64,000 nt of DNA from Thraustochytrium sp. TN22 (Eukaryota; Sar; Bigyra; Thraustochytrida; Thraustochytriidae): positions 124,001 through 188,000 of the forward strand of contig JABLUY010000007.1 of assembly GCA_013306675.1 (NCBI GenBank), read 5' to 3'. Position numbers and translations under genes: made by a program. Of this stretch, positions 41,539-52,037 are shown piece by piece. Every line of letters begins with the position of its first letter. The stretch's first letter is position 1. A model generated the notes under the pieces. The model was not told the origin of the DNA. It saw only the letters and a list, made by a program, of their open reading frames with translations, and made no database searches.

Positions 41539-44500
41539 ATGGAGAATCAGACAAGGTTTGTTGAGCGCCTGTCGGAGCTCGTCGCCTCAGCTCCTGGCTT
41601 GTGGGGTCTCTGGTGGTCGCCCGAACCCAACCACATCCCATCTCGCTTCGCTCGTTGGTCGAGATGGCGCGCAACCAAGGCAAACAACATATGTGTGCTC
41701 GAGCTCGATGGTGGGCAGTACTGCCTGCTATACGACAAGGAGAGGAAGAAGAAGCGCCACTGGTTCTGCATCGTGCAAGCAGGCAACTGGAGCGAACCAG
41801 GTACGCTCCGCGGGCACGTTGATGCCCTTCGCTGTGGCCCCAATGCACCCACGCCCGAGCAAATGATGGTGCTCAATGACCTCCTGTCCGGCATGAAGGC
41901 TCTTGTTCAGGAGTACAGCTGCAAGCGTCAGAGAACAGACGCGAGTGCGTCTCCCGCCGATGACCAGCCGGTGGTTAGGTCCTCGCGGAACGCAGGTCCC
42001 GAGACCGGAGGCGCGCCTGCGCCGCCCGCAGCGCGCTGCCAAGGCTTTCCAGCAGCCTATTGCTTCTCTGACAGCGTCGATTCAAACGGCACGACCGGGT
42101 GGAGCACGACGTGCACGGGCGGAACCGCGACGAAACGATGTGACGCGTGCGTGAAGGCGTTTGCATGCAACAGGTCCTACATGTGCCGGCTGAGAACGGC
42201 ACTCATGACGCGGGACGTTACGCTCGACGATGACGTGACGTTTGACAAGCTCGTGGAGGTGATCGTGCGGATGCGGCGCACCAACGAGGACCTCGAGAGG
42301 AAGATCAAGAGGATCACCGCAGAGCAAGCGCGTCCCCGCGAGCCAGAGGGAAGCGAGTCCACGCGCGAGCTCGTCGAGCTCATTGAACGTGTAAACGTGC
42401 CGTCGTCACACTTCCTCTACAAGTTCACGTTCTCTATGTACCACGCCATGGAGGCCTACATGACAGGCAAGGGTCAGTATCATTGGGACACAAACCCACA
42501 CTCGCGTGTGGTGAAGTCCTTCTTCATGTTCATTCACATGCTGCCACACTCCTCGCGGATCCTAAATGCACTTCACGGTTATGGCCAGATGGGTCGCGGG
42601 AACAACGCCAACAAGGGACCAATCAACATCCACCTTTTCAACCTACCCATCCCGACCGTGACAACGCTGCAGAAGAGCGTGGGGAGGCTCGGCTCGCCCT
42701 ACACACCGTTCCGGAGCGGATGCATTGAGCGTTTCTGCAAAGCTATGCTCGCGAAAGGCTCGCTTCTTTACGTGATTACGATGGACGGGATCGAGGCAAA
42801 GAGGGACGGTCTCCTCGAGGTGGCCTCCTTCGAAGGCAAGCCGTACTTGATCGGCCTCGACTACTACGAAGAGGAGCGCATCCGCGCGAGGCACAAGGAC
42901 GAGGGGAAGGAAGAGGCAGACATTGTGCAAGAGCTGTTCACCTTCCGCGGAAGCATCGCGGCAGCCAAGCTCGTCACAGTCATCCTCAAGAGTCCCGACA
43001 ACCGCATTCGGATCCCGGTCGCCGCCGTCCCTGTGCGGAGCGAGAACGCCAGCGCGATCTCCCGAATTGTGAACGACGTCGTCGAGCGAGTGCGGGAGGC
43101 TTCTGGGGACAGGCTCGAGCCAATGGCGGTCTGCTCGGACGCCGCGGCAAGCAACCAGAAGGGTTTCGCCCAGAGTGCAATCTCTGACGAAGCCACTCGG
43201 CCCGGGGCCAACGGGGTCGACGAAGAGGACGAGGAAGCGGACGATGACGACTCAGACCTCGAGGATCACGACGTACGCGAGCAAGATCAAGACGGATGTG
43301 AGGAGGACAGTGCGGCGGCCAACCCTCCCGCTGCTCCTGCGGCCTCCCCTGCGAGGCTGGTCCTGGACAAGGACCACATTGTCAAGGCCTTCGTGGGGCA
43401 GCTTCGTAGGAAACAACTCCGGCACAAGGGCAAATCGTACCAGCTCATCGAGCTCCTGATCGGTTTGCGCAACAACAAACCATGCCTGAGCGCCAAAGGC
43501 CTGTGCAGGAGCGCGGACATCCCATTGCAAGAATTGCTCGCTGGCGGGCTCTCGCCGGAGTCCATCGAATGCCTCGCCAAGGTGCTCCCGGCCAGCGCAT
43601 TTCTCGACGAGAGCAGAACCAAGCTGCGGATTTCCGCTCACGAGGCCATTCGCAACGCCATGAGGATCCTCGTCACACCGGCTGCGCTCGACGACTCTGA
43701 TCCGATGAACTGCAAGCTCCGACTCCAGCTTATCTCGCCTGCCGTCCAACGCGTCCTGCGGATGGCAGAGCTGAGCGAGCACACGGGCGTCCTCGCCGAG
43801 CTGATGCAGATCGGCACAGACATGTACTACATCTTCGAAAAAGACGACTTCCGGGCGTGTGAGGTGAAACGAACACAGCGCCAGGACCGAAGCATCGGAG
43901 AGGTCGCCGCCGCTGGTCAGCATATCCAGGTCAAGCTGGAGGCCTGGTATCACGACTATCACGTCCCGATCAACGGCAAGACCAACACCAGCGGTTTCAT
44001 CTCCACGCTAACGTTCCGCAACCTCATCAGCTTCTGCAGCGTCTGGCGGGAGCTAGAACAACGTTCGCACGAAGAAGGCATCGCAGACAGCATCGTCCCT
44101 CGCGCACTCCAGTCCATGGACAACGAGACGCTGCACTCCATGATCCGCGAGCCCTGCCAAGACATCAGCATCAAGACCGGCCTCAGCCAGTTTGGCGCAT
44201 GCGCGCTTCGCATGGCTGTCCTCGCCGAGCCCAGGCGCGGGTACATCCTTCTAACGTCTCGGGACATCATGGCGCAGTACTCGACCATGGAGCGAGAGCG
44301 CATCGAGGCGGGCGAGTTTCTTCGTGTCGAGTCCTCAGACTGTGTGAACCCATTCGAAAAACTCTGCGGGCCCATGTATTACAACAACGCATGGGACGGG
44401 TGCGCCAAGGAAACCAAACTGCCAAAGACGTGCGAAGCGTGGACGGAGCAACTGCGCGCGATGTACGAGATGGAGAATCGCGCACGCACAACAACGCTGC

Positions 44501-45261
44501 GCGACTCGCTCAGAAGGTATTGCGCGACCAGTGCTGAGCAAGTCAATGAACGAGCACGCCAAAGGTCCTCCACATCGCGCGACCAGACGTATAGCGGTGG
44601 ATTCAAGGCGCTCAGCATGATGCGGGACCCAGATCGCGCGCAGGTCACAAGCTTCAAGGCACCGACCAGCAAGACCAATCACAAGGTCCTCTGCACCACG
44701 GCGATCCTGGCACACATGACACAAGGCGCAAACGTGGTGAGCCATGAAACATTCAAGACAACGCAGGGAAGCTCGCCGCAACAGCCGTCCAAGAAGCTCT
44801 GGGTATCTTTCGGCTTTCGCTCCAACAAACGTGAGCCCACGATCGAGCTCATCACGAGGGAAGGGCGCCGGGAAGAGAAAACGGTCGTCATCCTAGCACA
44901 GTCGAAGGTTTACGGCCTCCGCTTCCAGCCGATGGGAGTCCATGGCTCCAGCAACCGAGGTAGCGACCCGCGCAGGGCCATCATTCGAGCCTTCTTGGCT
45001 ACAAACGAGCATCACATTGAAGCGGACTTTCCGCTCACAGCACTCGGCAAGAACCCGGCTCAGACGCTCGCCCAGATCGTCCGAGTCAAATCGGCGGGAA
45101 GCTCCATGGGCTGGGCGCTGGCCTTCCGCCAAAGCCAGGTGACTCGCGCGCTGCTATCGACAGCGCAGCGTCTGGACCAGGCGTCCAAGGCTTTGCGCGA
45201 GGCCATGAACGACGCGGCGGCCACTGCCTCTAACGGCGCAAGAAAACTATTTAACTCTTAA
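41539..45261 (+). CDS. P-element-like DNA transposase (intact ORF)
   Basis: A 1240-residue uninterrupted frame starting at a textbook context GCCACCATGG (the longer frame upstream lacks an ATG). The N-terminal third has a Cys-rich segment (TKRCDACVKAFACNRSYMC) and a short coiled coil (RTNEDLERKIKRI). The middle resembles the RNase H-like core of P/THAP9-type transposases: a conserved lead-in LPIPTVTTLQKSVG, a first Asp in YVITMDGIEAKRDG and a later CSDAAASNQKG. An acidic insertion (EEDEEADDDDSDLEDHD) follows. The C-terminal half has no recognised domain. Intactness means a recent insertion or a host-adopted gene. I could not find matching terminal inverted repeats. Family assignment rests on motif order only. 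Confidence 0.6.
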   Translation: MENQTRFVERLSELVASAPGLWGLWWSPEPNHIPSRFARWSRWRATKANNICVLELDGGQYCLLYDKERKKKRHWFCIVQAGNWSEPGTLRGHVDALRCGPNAPTPEQMMVLNDLLSGMKALVQEYSCKRQRTDASASPADDQPVVRSSRNAGPETGGAPAPPAARCQGFPAAYCFSDSVDSNGTTGWSTTCTGGTATKRCDACVKAFACNRSYMCRLRTALMTRDVTLDDDVTFDKLVEVIVRMRRTNEDLERKIKRITAEQARPREPEGSESTRELVELIERVNVPSSHFLYKFTFSMYHAMEAYMTGKGQYHWDTNPHSRVVKSFFMFIHMLPHSSRILNALHGYGQMGRGNNANKGPINIHLFNLPIPTVTTLQKSVGRLGSPYTPFRSGCIERFCKAMLAKGSLLYVITMDGIEAKRDGLLEVASFEGKPYLIGLDYYEEERIRARHKDEGKEEADIVQELFTFRGSIAAAKLVTVILKSPDNRIRIPVAAVPVRSENASAISRIVNDVVERVREASGDRLEPMAVCSDAAASNQKGFAQSAISDEATRPGANGVDEEDEEADDDDSDLEDHDVREQDQDGCEEDSAAANPPAAPAASPARLVLDKDHIVKAFVGQLRRKQLRHKGKSYQLIELLIGLRNNKPCLSAKGLCRSADIPLQELLAGGLSPESIECLAKVLPASAFLDESRTKLRISAHEAIRNAMRILVTPAALDDSDPMNCKLRLQLISPAVQRVLRMAELSEHTGVLAELMQIGTDMYYIFEKDDFRACEVKRTQRQDRSIGEVAAAGQHIQVKLEAWYHDYHVPINGKTNTSGFISTLTFRNLISFCSVWRELEQRSHEEGIADSIVPRALQSMDNETLHSMIREPCQDISIKTGLSQFGACALRMAVLAEPRRGYILLTSRDIMAQYSTMERERIEAGEFLRVESSDCVNPFEKLCGPMYYNNAWDGCAKETKLPKTCEAWTEQLRAMYEMENRARTTTLRDSLRRYCATSAEQVNERARQRSSTSRDQTYSGGFKALSMMRDPDRAQVTSFKAPTSKTNHKVLCTTAILAHMTQGANVVSHETFKTTQGSSPQQPSKKLWVSFGFRSNKREPTIELITREGRREEKTVVILAQSKVYGLRFQPMGVHGSSNRGSDPRRAIIRAFLATNEHHIEADFPLTALGKNPAQTLAQIVRVKSAGSSMGWALAFRQSQVTRALLSTAQRLDQASKALREAMNDAAATASNGARKLFNS

Positions 45262-46028
45262 GAGGAAAGGACAAGAACTTGACATAAAGGCATCACTTGA
45301 CGATCATCTGGATCTCTCACCGCCTCGACGTGTAGCGTAAGTCTCACGCGCAGCCGCCACAACGCGCGCGCTGGGAGCTCAGCTAGCGCTCACTCGCCAC
45401 GCGAGCGAGCGCTAGAGCCTCATAACGCGCACTCGCTACGCGAGCGAGCGCGGAACCGCGGCGGACTGTGCGAGGAACGCTTCCCAGGCTAATATGGGCC
45501 GCCAGAGCGACCAACCGACCCCTCCGGCCAGTCGCGCTTTTTCCTCGCGTCCACCGGTTCTTGTCAGGAACTCGGGCAAATTCGTAAAGAGGCAGACGTC
45601 AAGAGGCAGAAGAGGCAGGTCAGAGGCAGTCAAGAGGGTCAACAGAAGCGTACCTGCTTCACACCAAGCGTTGCCCTGTCCTCGGCTCATGGACCTGCAA
45701 GACCTGCAGAACAAGCTGGAGTGCATTTGCAATCGTGGCACACGCCATGGCAAGCAAGTCGCGGCCAGACATTGTACCGCGCATTGTGTAATCCACGCGT
45801 CGCGTCGTGAGTTCGCCCAGTCCAGCGTGCCACATTCGCGTCCGTCTTCTGCACTCTTGTTTGTCAAAGCGTTGACTGAGCTACGCTTGGTCGTCGATAG
45901 AATTCCATCCTGACATGCGGCCATGACGGTCACAATCACAGGTCTTTATGTACTCGGTCTCGAGGCTACTAGCTAGCTAGCTGGTATCGTCAGCGGGTCA
46001 TCGTGTCAGAGAGAGCTACAAGAGGTAC
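45262..46028. other. Spacer downstream of the transposase
   Basis: Two related GC-rich hairpins at 45383-45415 and 45427-45451, then unremarkable sequence. A (CTAG)n stretch lies at about 45969-45982. No gene supported. Confidence 0.5.
45383..45415. repeat. 15-bp inverted repeat hairpin
   Basis: CTAGCGCTCACTCGC and its near-perfect complement (14 of 15) around a 3-nt loop. A second, shorter version of the same hairpin lies at 45427-45451. Could be a subterminal hairpin of the transposon or a stand-alone foldback. Confidence 0.7.
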
Positions 46029-47240
46029 TTAGACATCGTAGCCCTCGCGGCGGTGGATCTTGAGATGGCGTTTCAGTTCAGTGAGGCAGGCGAAGCTCTT
46101 GTCGCAGTTCATCTGCGTGCAGGGGAAAGGCTTCTTTTTGCAGTGCACGCGAAGCACGTGAAGCTTGCAATCAGCCTGCCGGACAAAAGACTTGTCGCAA
46201 TTCTCCTCGGGGCACTTCCACTTCTTGTCACGGGAGTGGTGGTTCTTGACGTGGAGGCTGAGCCCCTCCGAGGTGAGGTAGCTCTTCTTGCAGCCAGCGT
46301 GCTTGCACGGGAATGGGTTCTTCGAACGCGAGTGGATCTTCTCATGACTGCGCAGGCAGCCAACCGTGAAGAAGCCCTTGTTGCAGGACTTGCACACGAA
46401 GACGCGACCGGCGTCGCCCAGGTGCACCCGGGCGTGCGTCTCCATGGTCCACTTCCAGGCGAAGCGCCGTCCGCACCCAGGGTGCGAACACACAAATCGC
46501 AGGGGCTTGCCGGAGCCCTTCTTTTGGATCTTGGACAGAAGCTCGCGGTCGCGGTCGCGCTTGTGCGGCATCGCAACGCTGTCATCTTCCTCGTCGTCTT
46601 CCTCCTCGTGGTCGGCCCTCGCGCGCTTCGTCCTTGTCTCAAGGTCGAGGAGTGGCGAGCCCGGCGTCTGCTGCGGGATTTGGAAGTGGCGCGCGGGCCC
46701 GACGCGGGGGGGCGCAACGGGCGCGGCGCCCAGCAACCCGGAGAAGGCCTGCTGCTGCTGCTGCTGCTGCTGCTGCAGAGCGCGGTCTTGTGTGCCGGCC
46801 CACGTCGAGCTCGCCAAGTGGCGCTCACTCATGTCCGTGGCAGCACCGCCGCCGCTCATATGCTTCCTCGCGTCCGTTAGGCCGCTCAGCGGCGAAGTCG
46901 GCACCTGGACGGTGGCGTCCTCGCGCGACTCGCCGGAGTGCACGCCCAGGGAGTTCGCCGCCAGCACGCCACCCAGCCCTAGGGCGGTTCGCGGCGAGCG
47001 CTGCGCACTCGAGGACTGCAGAGTACTCGCTGACAGGGAGTTGTTGTTGCCGAAGGTTTGGTTTGTGTACAGCGCTGGCGCGCCAGGGTGCGCGCCATAC
47101 ATGCCAGTCTGCGTTGGGACCGCCCACGAGGTCGCAGGCGAGTTCCCCAGGATGGGTTGCGCGCCAGCCCACCCTTGGGCACCCGCGTACGTCGCCGGGT
47201 TGACCAGCGGCGGCTGCTGCCGCTGATGTTGCTGCTGCAT
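46029..47240 (-). CDS. C2H2 zinc-finger protein, C-terminal part of a split gene
   Basis: A 403-residue frame from the ATG at 47240 (MQQQHQRQQPP), directly at the transposon junction, to the stop at 46029. It has a Gln/Ala/Ser/Gly-rich N-terminal half with a second polyglutamine tract (about 46760-46785 on the minus strand), a basic patch (TKRARADHEEE), then five C2H2 zinc fingers in the last 150 residues. The fingers begin FVCSHPGCGRRF, FVCKSCNKGF, FPCKHAGCKKSY, WKCPEENCDKSF and FPCTQMNCDKSF. The CxxxxC spacing of fingers 1, 3, 4 and 5 recalls TFIIIA-type fingers. A DNA- or RNA-binding regulator is likely. Its first residues are a glutamine run cut by the transposon array, so I read it as the 3' part of the gene whose 5' part is at 52047-52705. 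Confidence 0.75.
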   Translation of the reverse strand: MQQQHQRQQPPLVNPATYAGAQGWAGAQPILGNSPATSWAVPTQTGMYGAHPGAPALYTNQTFGNNNSLSASTLQSSSAQRSPRTALGLGGVLAANSLGVHSGESREDATVQVPTSPLSGLTDARKHMSGGGAATDMSERHLASSTWAGTQDRALQQQQQQQQQAFSGLLGAAPVAPPRVGPARHFQIPQQTPGSPLLDLETRTKRARADHEEEDDEEDDSVAMPHKRDRDRELLSKIQKKGSGKPLRFVCSHPGCGRRFAWKWTMETHARVHLGDAGRVFVCKSCNKGFFTVGCLRSHEKIHSRSKNPFPCKHAGCKKSYLTSEGLSLHVKNHHSRDKKWKCPEENCDKSFVRQADCKLHVLRVHCKKKPFPCTQMNCDKSFACLTELKRHLKIHRREGYDV

Positions 47241-47241
47241 A

Positions 47242-49580
47242 TCCCAATCCCATCGCCCTAGACGGAGTTTAATCAGGATAGCCATATTATCCCTAGTAAA
47301 TCGGCTCTCCTGCTTGCGCTCGACTGACCTGTTGCTATCATGATTCTAATCATTTTTGGAACTTTCAACTACTGGGTTTGTATGGAAGCGTAAAGTGTTG
47401 GTCACTTCCGACTGGCCTGTGCGGATGCTGAGGCCAACTTGGGCTGCATCAAGGGCACGATGGACTCGTGCTGAGGCTGCTGCGAGAGGATCTTGAACTA
47501 TGGCTTGATGGGGTGTCGGTGTAGCTGGCTTGGGCTACGTGGTCGTTCCTGCTCTGCGCTGTAGGGGTACCGGACGAGGCACTGGCGCTGCTCGAATCGA
47601 CATGATCGAGGCAAATGGGCGAAGGTGTTCCGTTGACGTTTGTCTTGCGCTTCTTGAAGCCTTCGTGAGGCTCGACGCGCACGCGCGTGTGCCACTTGGA
47701 AAAGCAGGTTGTGCGTTCATTCTTTCTCATGAACACGTGCAGAGGCACACCGCAGATGGTGCAACGACGGTGCGTTTGCTTGCCGCAGATGACGCAGAGC
47801 CGCTTGGCGGGAATCCTCTTGTTGTTGGCGTTGAAGGATGCCTTTCCCGCTGCCTCTGAGTCATGTTGCAGTGCGGCATCGAGGCGGATGTCGCGGGCTT
47901 GGCCGTGGTTGAAGAACTTCTGCAACTCGGGGGTTCGCTTGCGCTTACCGGCGGTCACGAGGTCCCTCGCCGCTTCCCTGGTGAGCCCAGTGGGCTTGGG
48001 CATGCTTGGCTGCATGTTGAACTCCACCTGCGCCGTATCGAGCTGCCTGCTCCTGTAGACGTGACGGACCATGTCGACAGTGAGGCGGAACGAGACAGTG
48101 CTGAGCGCTTCAGAGCGGTTCACCTTGTCGCGGAGGGCCTTTAGCCCGTCGCTGTCTTCGAGGTTGCTCTTCCTCGCAGCCTGTAAGTAGCGGTAGACCA
48201 CGATGGCGTTGACAACGAGCTGCTTGTACGTGCGCAACGCGATGTTCTGGTCGCAGCTCAGATTCATGCACTGCGTGTTGGTGATCTGCTCCACGTACTG
48301 TGTGCTTCCGTCGACGCCGCCCTTTGCGACGTTGTATAGCTCCTGCGGTAAGCACTTGATGACATGCACGGGCCGCATGGGCCCCTTCAGAGCGACAAGC
48401 TTGCGCATGGCGCGCCACAGCCGGAAGTGCGAGCTCAGCACCGCCCCCTCCTCCTCGCCGAAGATGGCAGGTGGCTTGGGCGGCGCACCCGCTGTCGATG
48501 CTCTGGTGCGCCCATGTCGTGAGCTTGTCCGCCCACGGTTTCAGAGCGCGCTCCATGGCGAGCCGGGCGTCCGGAGGCACTTCAACGAGGCAGGCGTACA
48601 AACACGAACTCGTGCTGGCAGCAACGTAGAGCACGTGATCGATTTGGAGGACCACAGCTTGGTGCAAGACTTGCGCGCGGTGCTCGGCAGGTATGGCCTT
48701 CCACCAAGTCTCGTCCCCCACGTGTTCATCTGGGTGCTCACGATACGTGCGTCTACCGCGCCTCCAGGCGCGACGCGCGTCTTGATCTCGACGCTGCATA
48801 GTACTGACGATGCGTCGCACTCCGCGCCTGGAAGCCGGACGCGAGCGACTCCATCCGGCGAGACTGCGAGCCCCGGAACGGTCTTGTGCTGAATGAGGCC
48901 GACCTCGAACATGCACTCGCACCACGCGTCGGTTCGTCGACCAACGCAAGTATGTCTTCGAAGTCTTGCTGCGCAGCGGCCTCAGCACGAGCATCCTCGT
49001 CGCCAAGCTCCTCTCCTTCTTCGTCTTCGTCCCCTGTGTCCCGCTTGTCCAGGGGCACGAACTCGCTGTCGCTGTCGCTGTCGCTGTCGTCCTCCACGCG
49101 GTGGTTAGGCCTCGCCGATGCCATGATGTCGCAGTGCGGGCCCGACTCCACGTCCAAGCGCTGCGGCAGGGGCGTGCGAGCTGAGAGCAGGCACAAGGCA
49201 CCCGCCAGGGCCGCCTGCAGCCGCGCGCCGCAGCGCCTGCGGCTCCAGCGCGCTCCGCGACGAAGTCGCGCGCGAGCTCCCCCCAAAGCCGCTCTGGGCG
49301 AACTGCCGAGCTCATCTCATCCTAACCACCACGCCTTCGGCCAAAATGAATAGGGGGCAGGAGCCTTGGGTCGCTTCGAGTGGGCCTCTTCAAGCTCGGC
49401 CCCATCGCTGCGTTTTTGATCGAATGCGGAACTAACTTCGCCAGACTCTAGGCCACTTTTTTGGAGCAAATCGGGAGTAAAGTACCCTCTTAATACGCTT
49501 TAGTGCCCCCTGTGCCGGGCGTCACCGAGGGACCCCCGCGTGGTAGGCGGATACGAGTAAGCATAGAGGTGTGATTGGGA
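47242..49580 (-). mobile_element. TA-flanked DNA transposon, copy 1
   Basis: A 2339-bp element with terminal inverted repeat TCCCAATC...GATTGGGA, flanked by TA on both sides (47240-47241 and 49581-49582). It is an exact mirror image of copy 2: every base x pairs with 99208 - x, and all translations are identical. The two ends differ beyond the 8-bp TIR. Confidence 0.85.
47449..48950 (-). pseudogene. YqaJ-like nuclease / piggyBac-like C-terminal region, copy 1
   Basis: Mirror of the coding region in copy 2 (50258-51759); see that entry. It has the same frame changes and the same 330-residue 3' frame (47449-48441). Confidence 0.65.
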
Positions 49581-49582
49581 TA

Positions 49583-49625
49583 TCCCAATCCCATCGCCCT
49601 AGACGGAGTTTAATCAGGATAGCCA
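49583..49625. mobile_element. 43-bp end fragment of the same transposon
   Basis: Carries only the first 43 bases of one element end, between two TA dinucleotides, linking copies 1 and 2. In full copies the base run after this point begins with TA, which is where copy 2 starts, so copy 2 may have inserted into the TA inside an earlier copy. Confidence 0.75.
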
Positions 49626-49627
49626 TA

Positions 49628-51966
49628 TCCCAATCACACCTCTATGCTTACTCGTATCCGCCTACCACGCGGGGGTCCCTCGGTGACGCCCGGCACAGGG
49701 GGCACTAAAGCGTATTAAGAGGGTACTTTACTCCCGATTTGCTCCAAAAAAGTGGCCTAGAGTCTGGCGAAGTTAGTTCCGCATTCGATCAAAAACGCAG
49801 CGATGGGGCCGAGCTTGAAGAGGCCCACTCGAAGCGACCCAAGGCTCCTGCCCCCTATTCATTTTGGCCGAAGGCGTGGTGGTTAGGATGAGATGAGCTC
49901 GGCAGTTCGCCCAGAGCGGCTTTGGGGGGAGCTCGCGCGCGACTTCGTCGCGGAGCGCGCTGGAGCCGCAGGCGCTGCGGCGCGCGGCTGCAGGCGGCCC
50001 TGGCGGGTGCCTTGTGCCTGCTCTCAGCTCGCACGCCCCTGCCGCAGCGCTTGGACGTGGAGTCGGGCCCGCACTGCGACATCATGGCATCGGCGAGGCC
50101 TAACCACCGCGTGGAGGACGACAGCGACAGCGACAGCGACAGCGAGTTCGTGCCCCTGGACAAGCGGGACACAGGGGACGAAGACGAAGAAGGAGAGGAG
50201 CTTGGCGACGAGGATGCTCGTGCTGAGGCCGCTGCGCAGCAAGACTTCGAAGACATACTTGCGTTGGTCGACGAACCGACGCGTGGTGCGAGTGCATGTT
50301 CGAGGTCGGCCTCATTCAGCACAAGACCGTTCCGGGGCTCGCAGTCTCGCCGGATGGAGTCGCTCGCGTCCGGCTTCCAGGCGCGGAGTGCGACGCATCG
50401 TCAGTACTATGCAGCGTCGAGATCAAGACGCGCGTCGCGCCTGGAGGCGCGGTAGACGCACGTATCGTGAGCACCCAGATGAACACGTGGGGGACGAGAC
50501 TTGGTGGAAGGCCATACCTGCCGAGCACCGCGCGCAAGTCTTGCACCAAGCTGTGGTCCTCCAAATCGATCACGTGCTCTACGTTGCTGCCAGCACGAGT
50601 TCGTGTTTGTACGCCTGCCTCGTTGAAGTGCCTCCGGACGCCCGGCTCGCCATGGAGCGCGCTCTGAAACCGTGGGCGGACAAGCTCACGACATGGGCGC
50701 ACCAGAGCATCGACAGCGGGTGCGCCGCCCAAGCCACCTGCCATCTTCGGCGAGGAGGAGGGGGCGGTGCTGAGCTCGCACTTCCGGCTGTGGCGCGCCA
50801 TGCGCAAGCTTGTCGCTCTGAAGGGGCCCATGCGGCCCGTGCATGTCATCAAGTGCTTACCGCAGGAGCTATACAACGTCGCAAAGGGCGGCGTCGACGG
50901 AAGCACACAGTACGTGGAGCAGATCACCAACACGCAGTGCATGAATCTGAGCTGCGACCAGAACATCGCGTTGCGCACGTACAAGCAGCTCGTTGTCAAC
51001 GCCATCGTGGTCTACCGCTACTTACAGGCTGCGAGGAAGAGCAACCTCGAAGACAGCGACGGGCTAAAGGCCCTCCGCGACAAGGTGAACCGCTCTGAAG
51101 CGCTCAGCACTGTCTCGTTCCGCCTCACTGTCGACATGGTCCGTCACGTCTACAGGAGCAGGCAGCTCGATACGGCGCAGGTGGAGTTCAACATGCAGCC
51201 AAGCATGCCCAAGCCCACTGGGCTCACCAGGGAAGCGGCGAGGGACCTCGTGACCGCCGGTAAGCGCAAGCGAACCCCCGAGTTGCAGAAGTTCTTCAAC
51301 CACGGCCAAGCCCGCGACATCCGCCTCGATGCCGCACTGCAACATGACTCAGAGGCAGCGGGAAAGGCATCCTTCAACGCCAACAACAAGAGGATTCCCG
51401 CCAAGCGGCTCTGCGTCATCTGCGGCAAGCAAACGCACCGTCGTTGCACCATCTGCGGTGTGCCTCTGCACGTGTTCATGAGAAAGAATGAACGCACAAC
51501 CTGCTTTTCCAAGTGGCACACGCGCGTGCGCGTCGAGCCTCACGAAGGCTTCAAGAAGCGCAAGACAAACGTCAACGGAACACCTTCGCCCATTTGCCTC
51601 GATCATGTCGATTCGAGCAGCGCCAGTGCCTCGTCCGGTACCCCTACAGCGCAGAGCAGGAACGACCACGTAGCCCAAGCCAGCTACACCGACACCCCAT
51701 CAAGCCATAGTTCAAGATCCTCTCGCAGCAGCCTCAGCACGAGTCCATCGTGCCCTTGATGCAGCCCAAGTTGGCCTCAGCATCCGCACAGGCCAGTCGG
51801 AAGTGACCAACACTTTACGCTTCCATACAAACCCAGTAGTTGAAAGTTCCAAAAATGATTAGAATCATGATAGCAACAGGTCAGTCGAGCGCAAGCAGGA
51901 GAGCCGATTTACTAGGGATAATATGGCTATCCTGATTAAACTCCGTCTAGGGCGATGGGATTGGGA
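49628..51966 (+). mobile_element. TA-flanked DNA transposon, copy 2 (inverted)
   Basis: Exact reverse complement of copy 1, 2339 bp, with TA at 49626-49627 and 51967-51968. A 2-bp TA target duplication with an 8-bp TIR, together with a YqaJ-type nuclease, recalls the ISL2EU group of PHIS transposons. The 3' coding part, however, looks piggyBac-like, and piggyBac elements duplicate TTAA. Family therefore left open. Confidence 0.85.
50258..51759 (+). pseudogene. YqaJ-like nuclease next to a piggyBac-like C-terminal region
   Basis: Coding character moves between frames, so the gene is probably broken, or an intron or sequence error is hidden. An acidic N-terminal stretch (VEDDSDSDSDSEF, about 50110-50150) comes first. 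Then about 50281-50460 reads GLIQHKTVPGLAVSPDGVA followed by CSVEIKTR. The D-G then E-I-K spacing is the PD-(D/E)XK core of YqaJ/lambda-exonuclease-type nucleases. About 50470-50715 reads WWKAIPAEHRAQVLHQAVVL. The last frame (50767-51759, opening a little upstream) has ELYNVAKGGVDGSTQY, which resembles the third catalytic-Asp region of piggyBac transposases, and a CVICGKQTHRRCTICG...CFSKWHT cysteine-rich end like the piggyBac CRD. I do not see the first two catalytic Asp regions. Confidence 0.6.
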
Positions 51967-51968
51967 TA

Positions 51969-52037
51969 TCCCAATCACACCTCTATGCTTACTCGTATCC
52001 GCCTACCACGCGGGGGTCCCTCGGTGACGCCCGGCAC
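51969..52037 (+). mobile_element. Third transposon copy, one end only, cut by the gap
   Basis: Starts with TCCCAATCACACC right after the TA that follows copy 2 and matches the first 69 bp of copy 2, then runs into the N gap. Its length cannot be known from this window. Confidence 0.8.

Noticed and set aside
49893-51098. 401-codon frame in transposon copy 2 (and its mirror) as a single protein
   Set aside because: Only its central part has coding character; the start and end are out of phase with the better-supported neighbouring frames.
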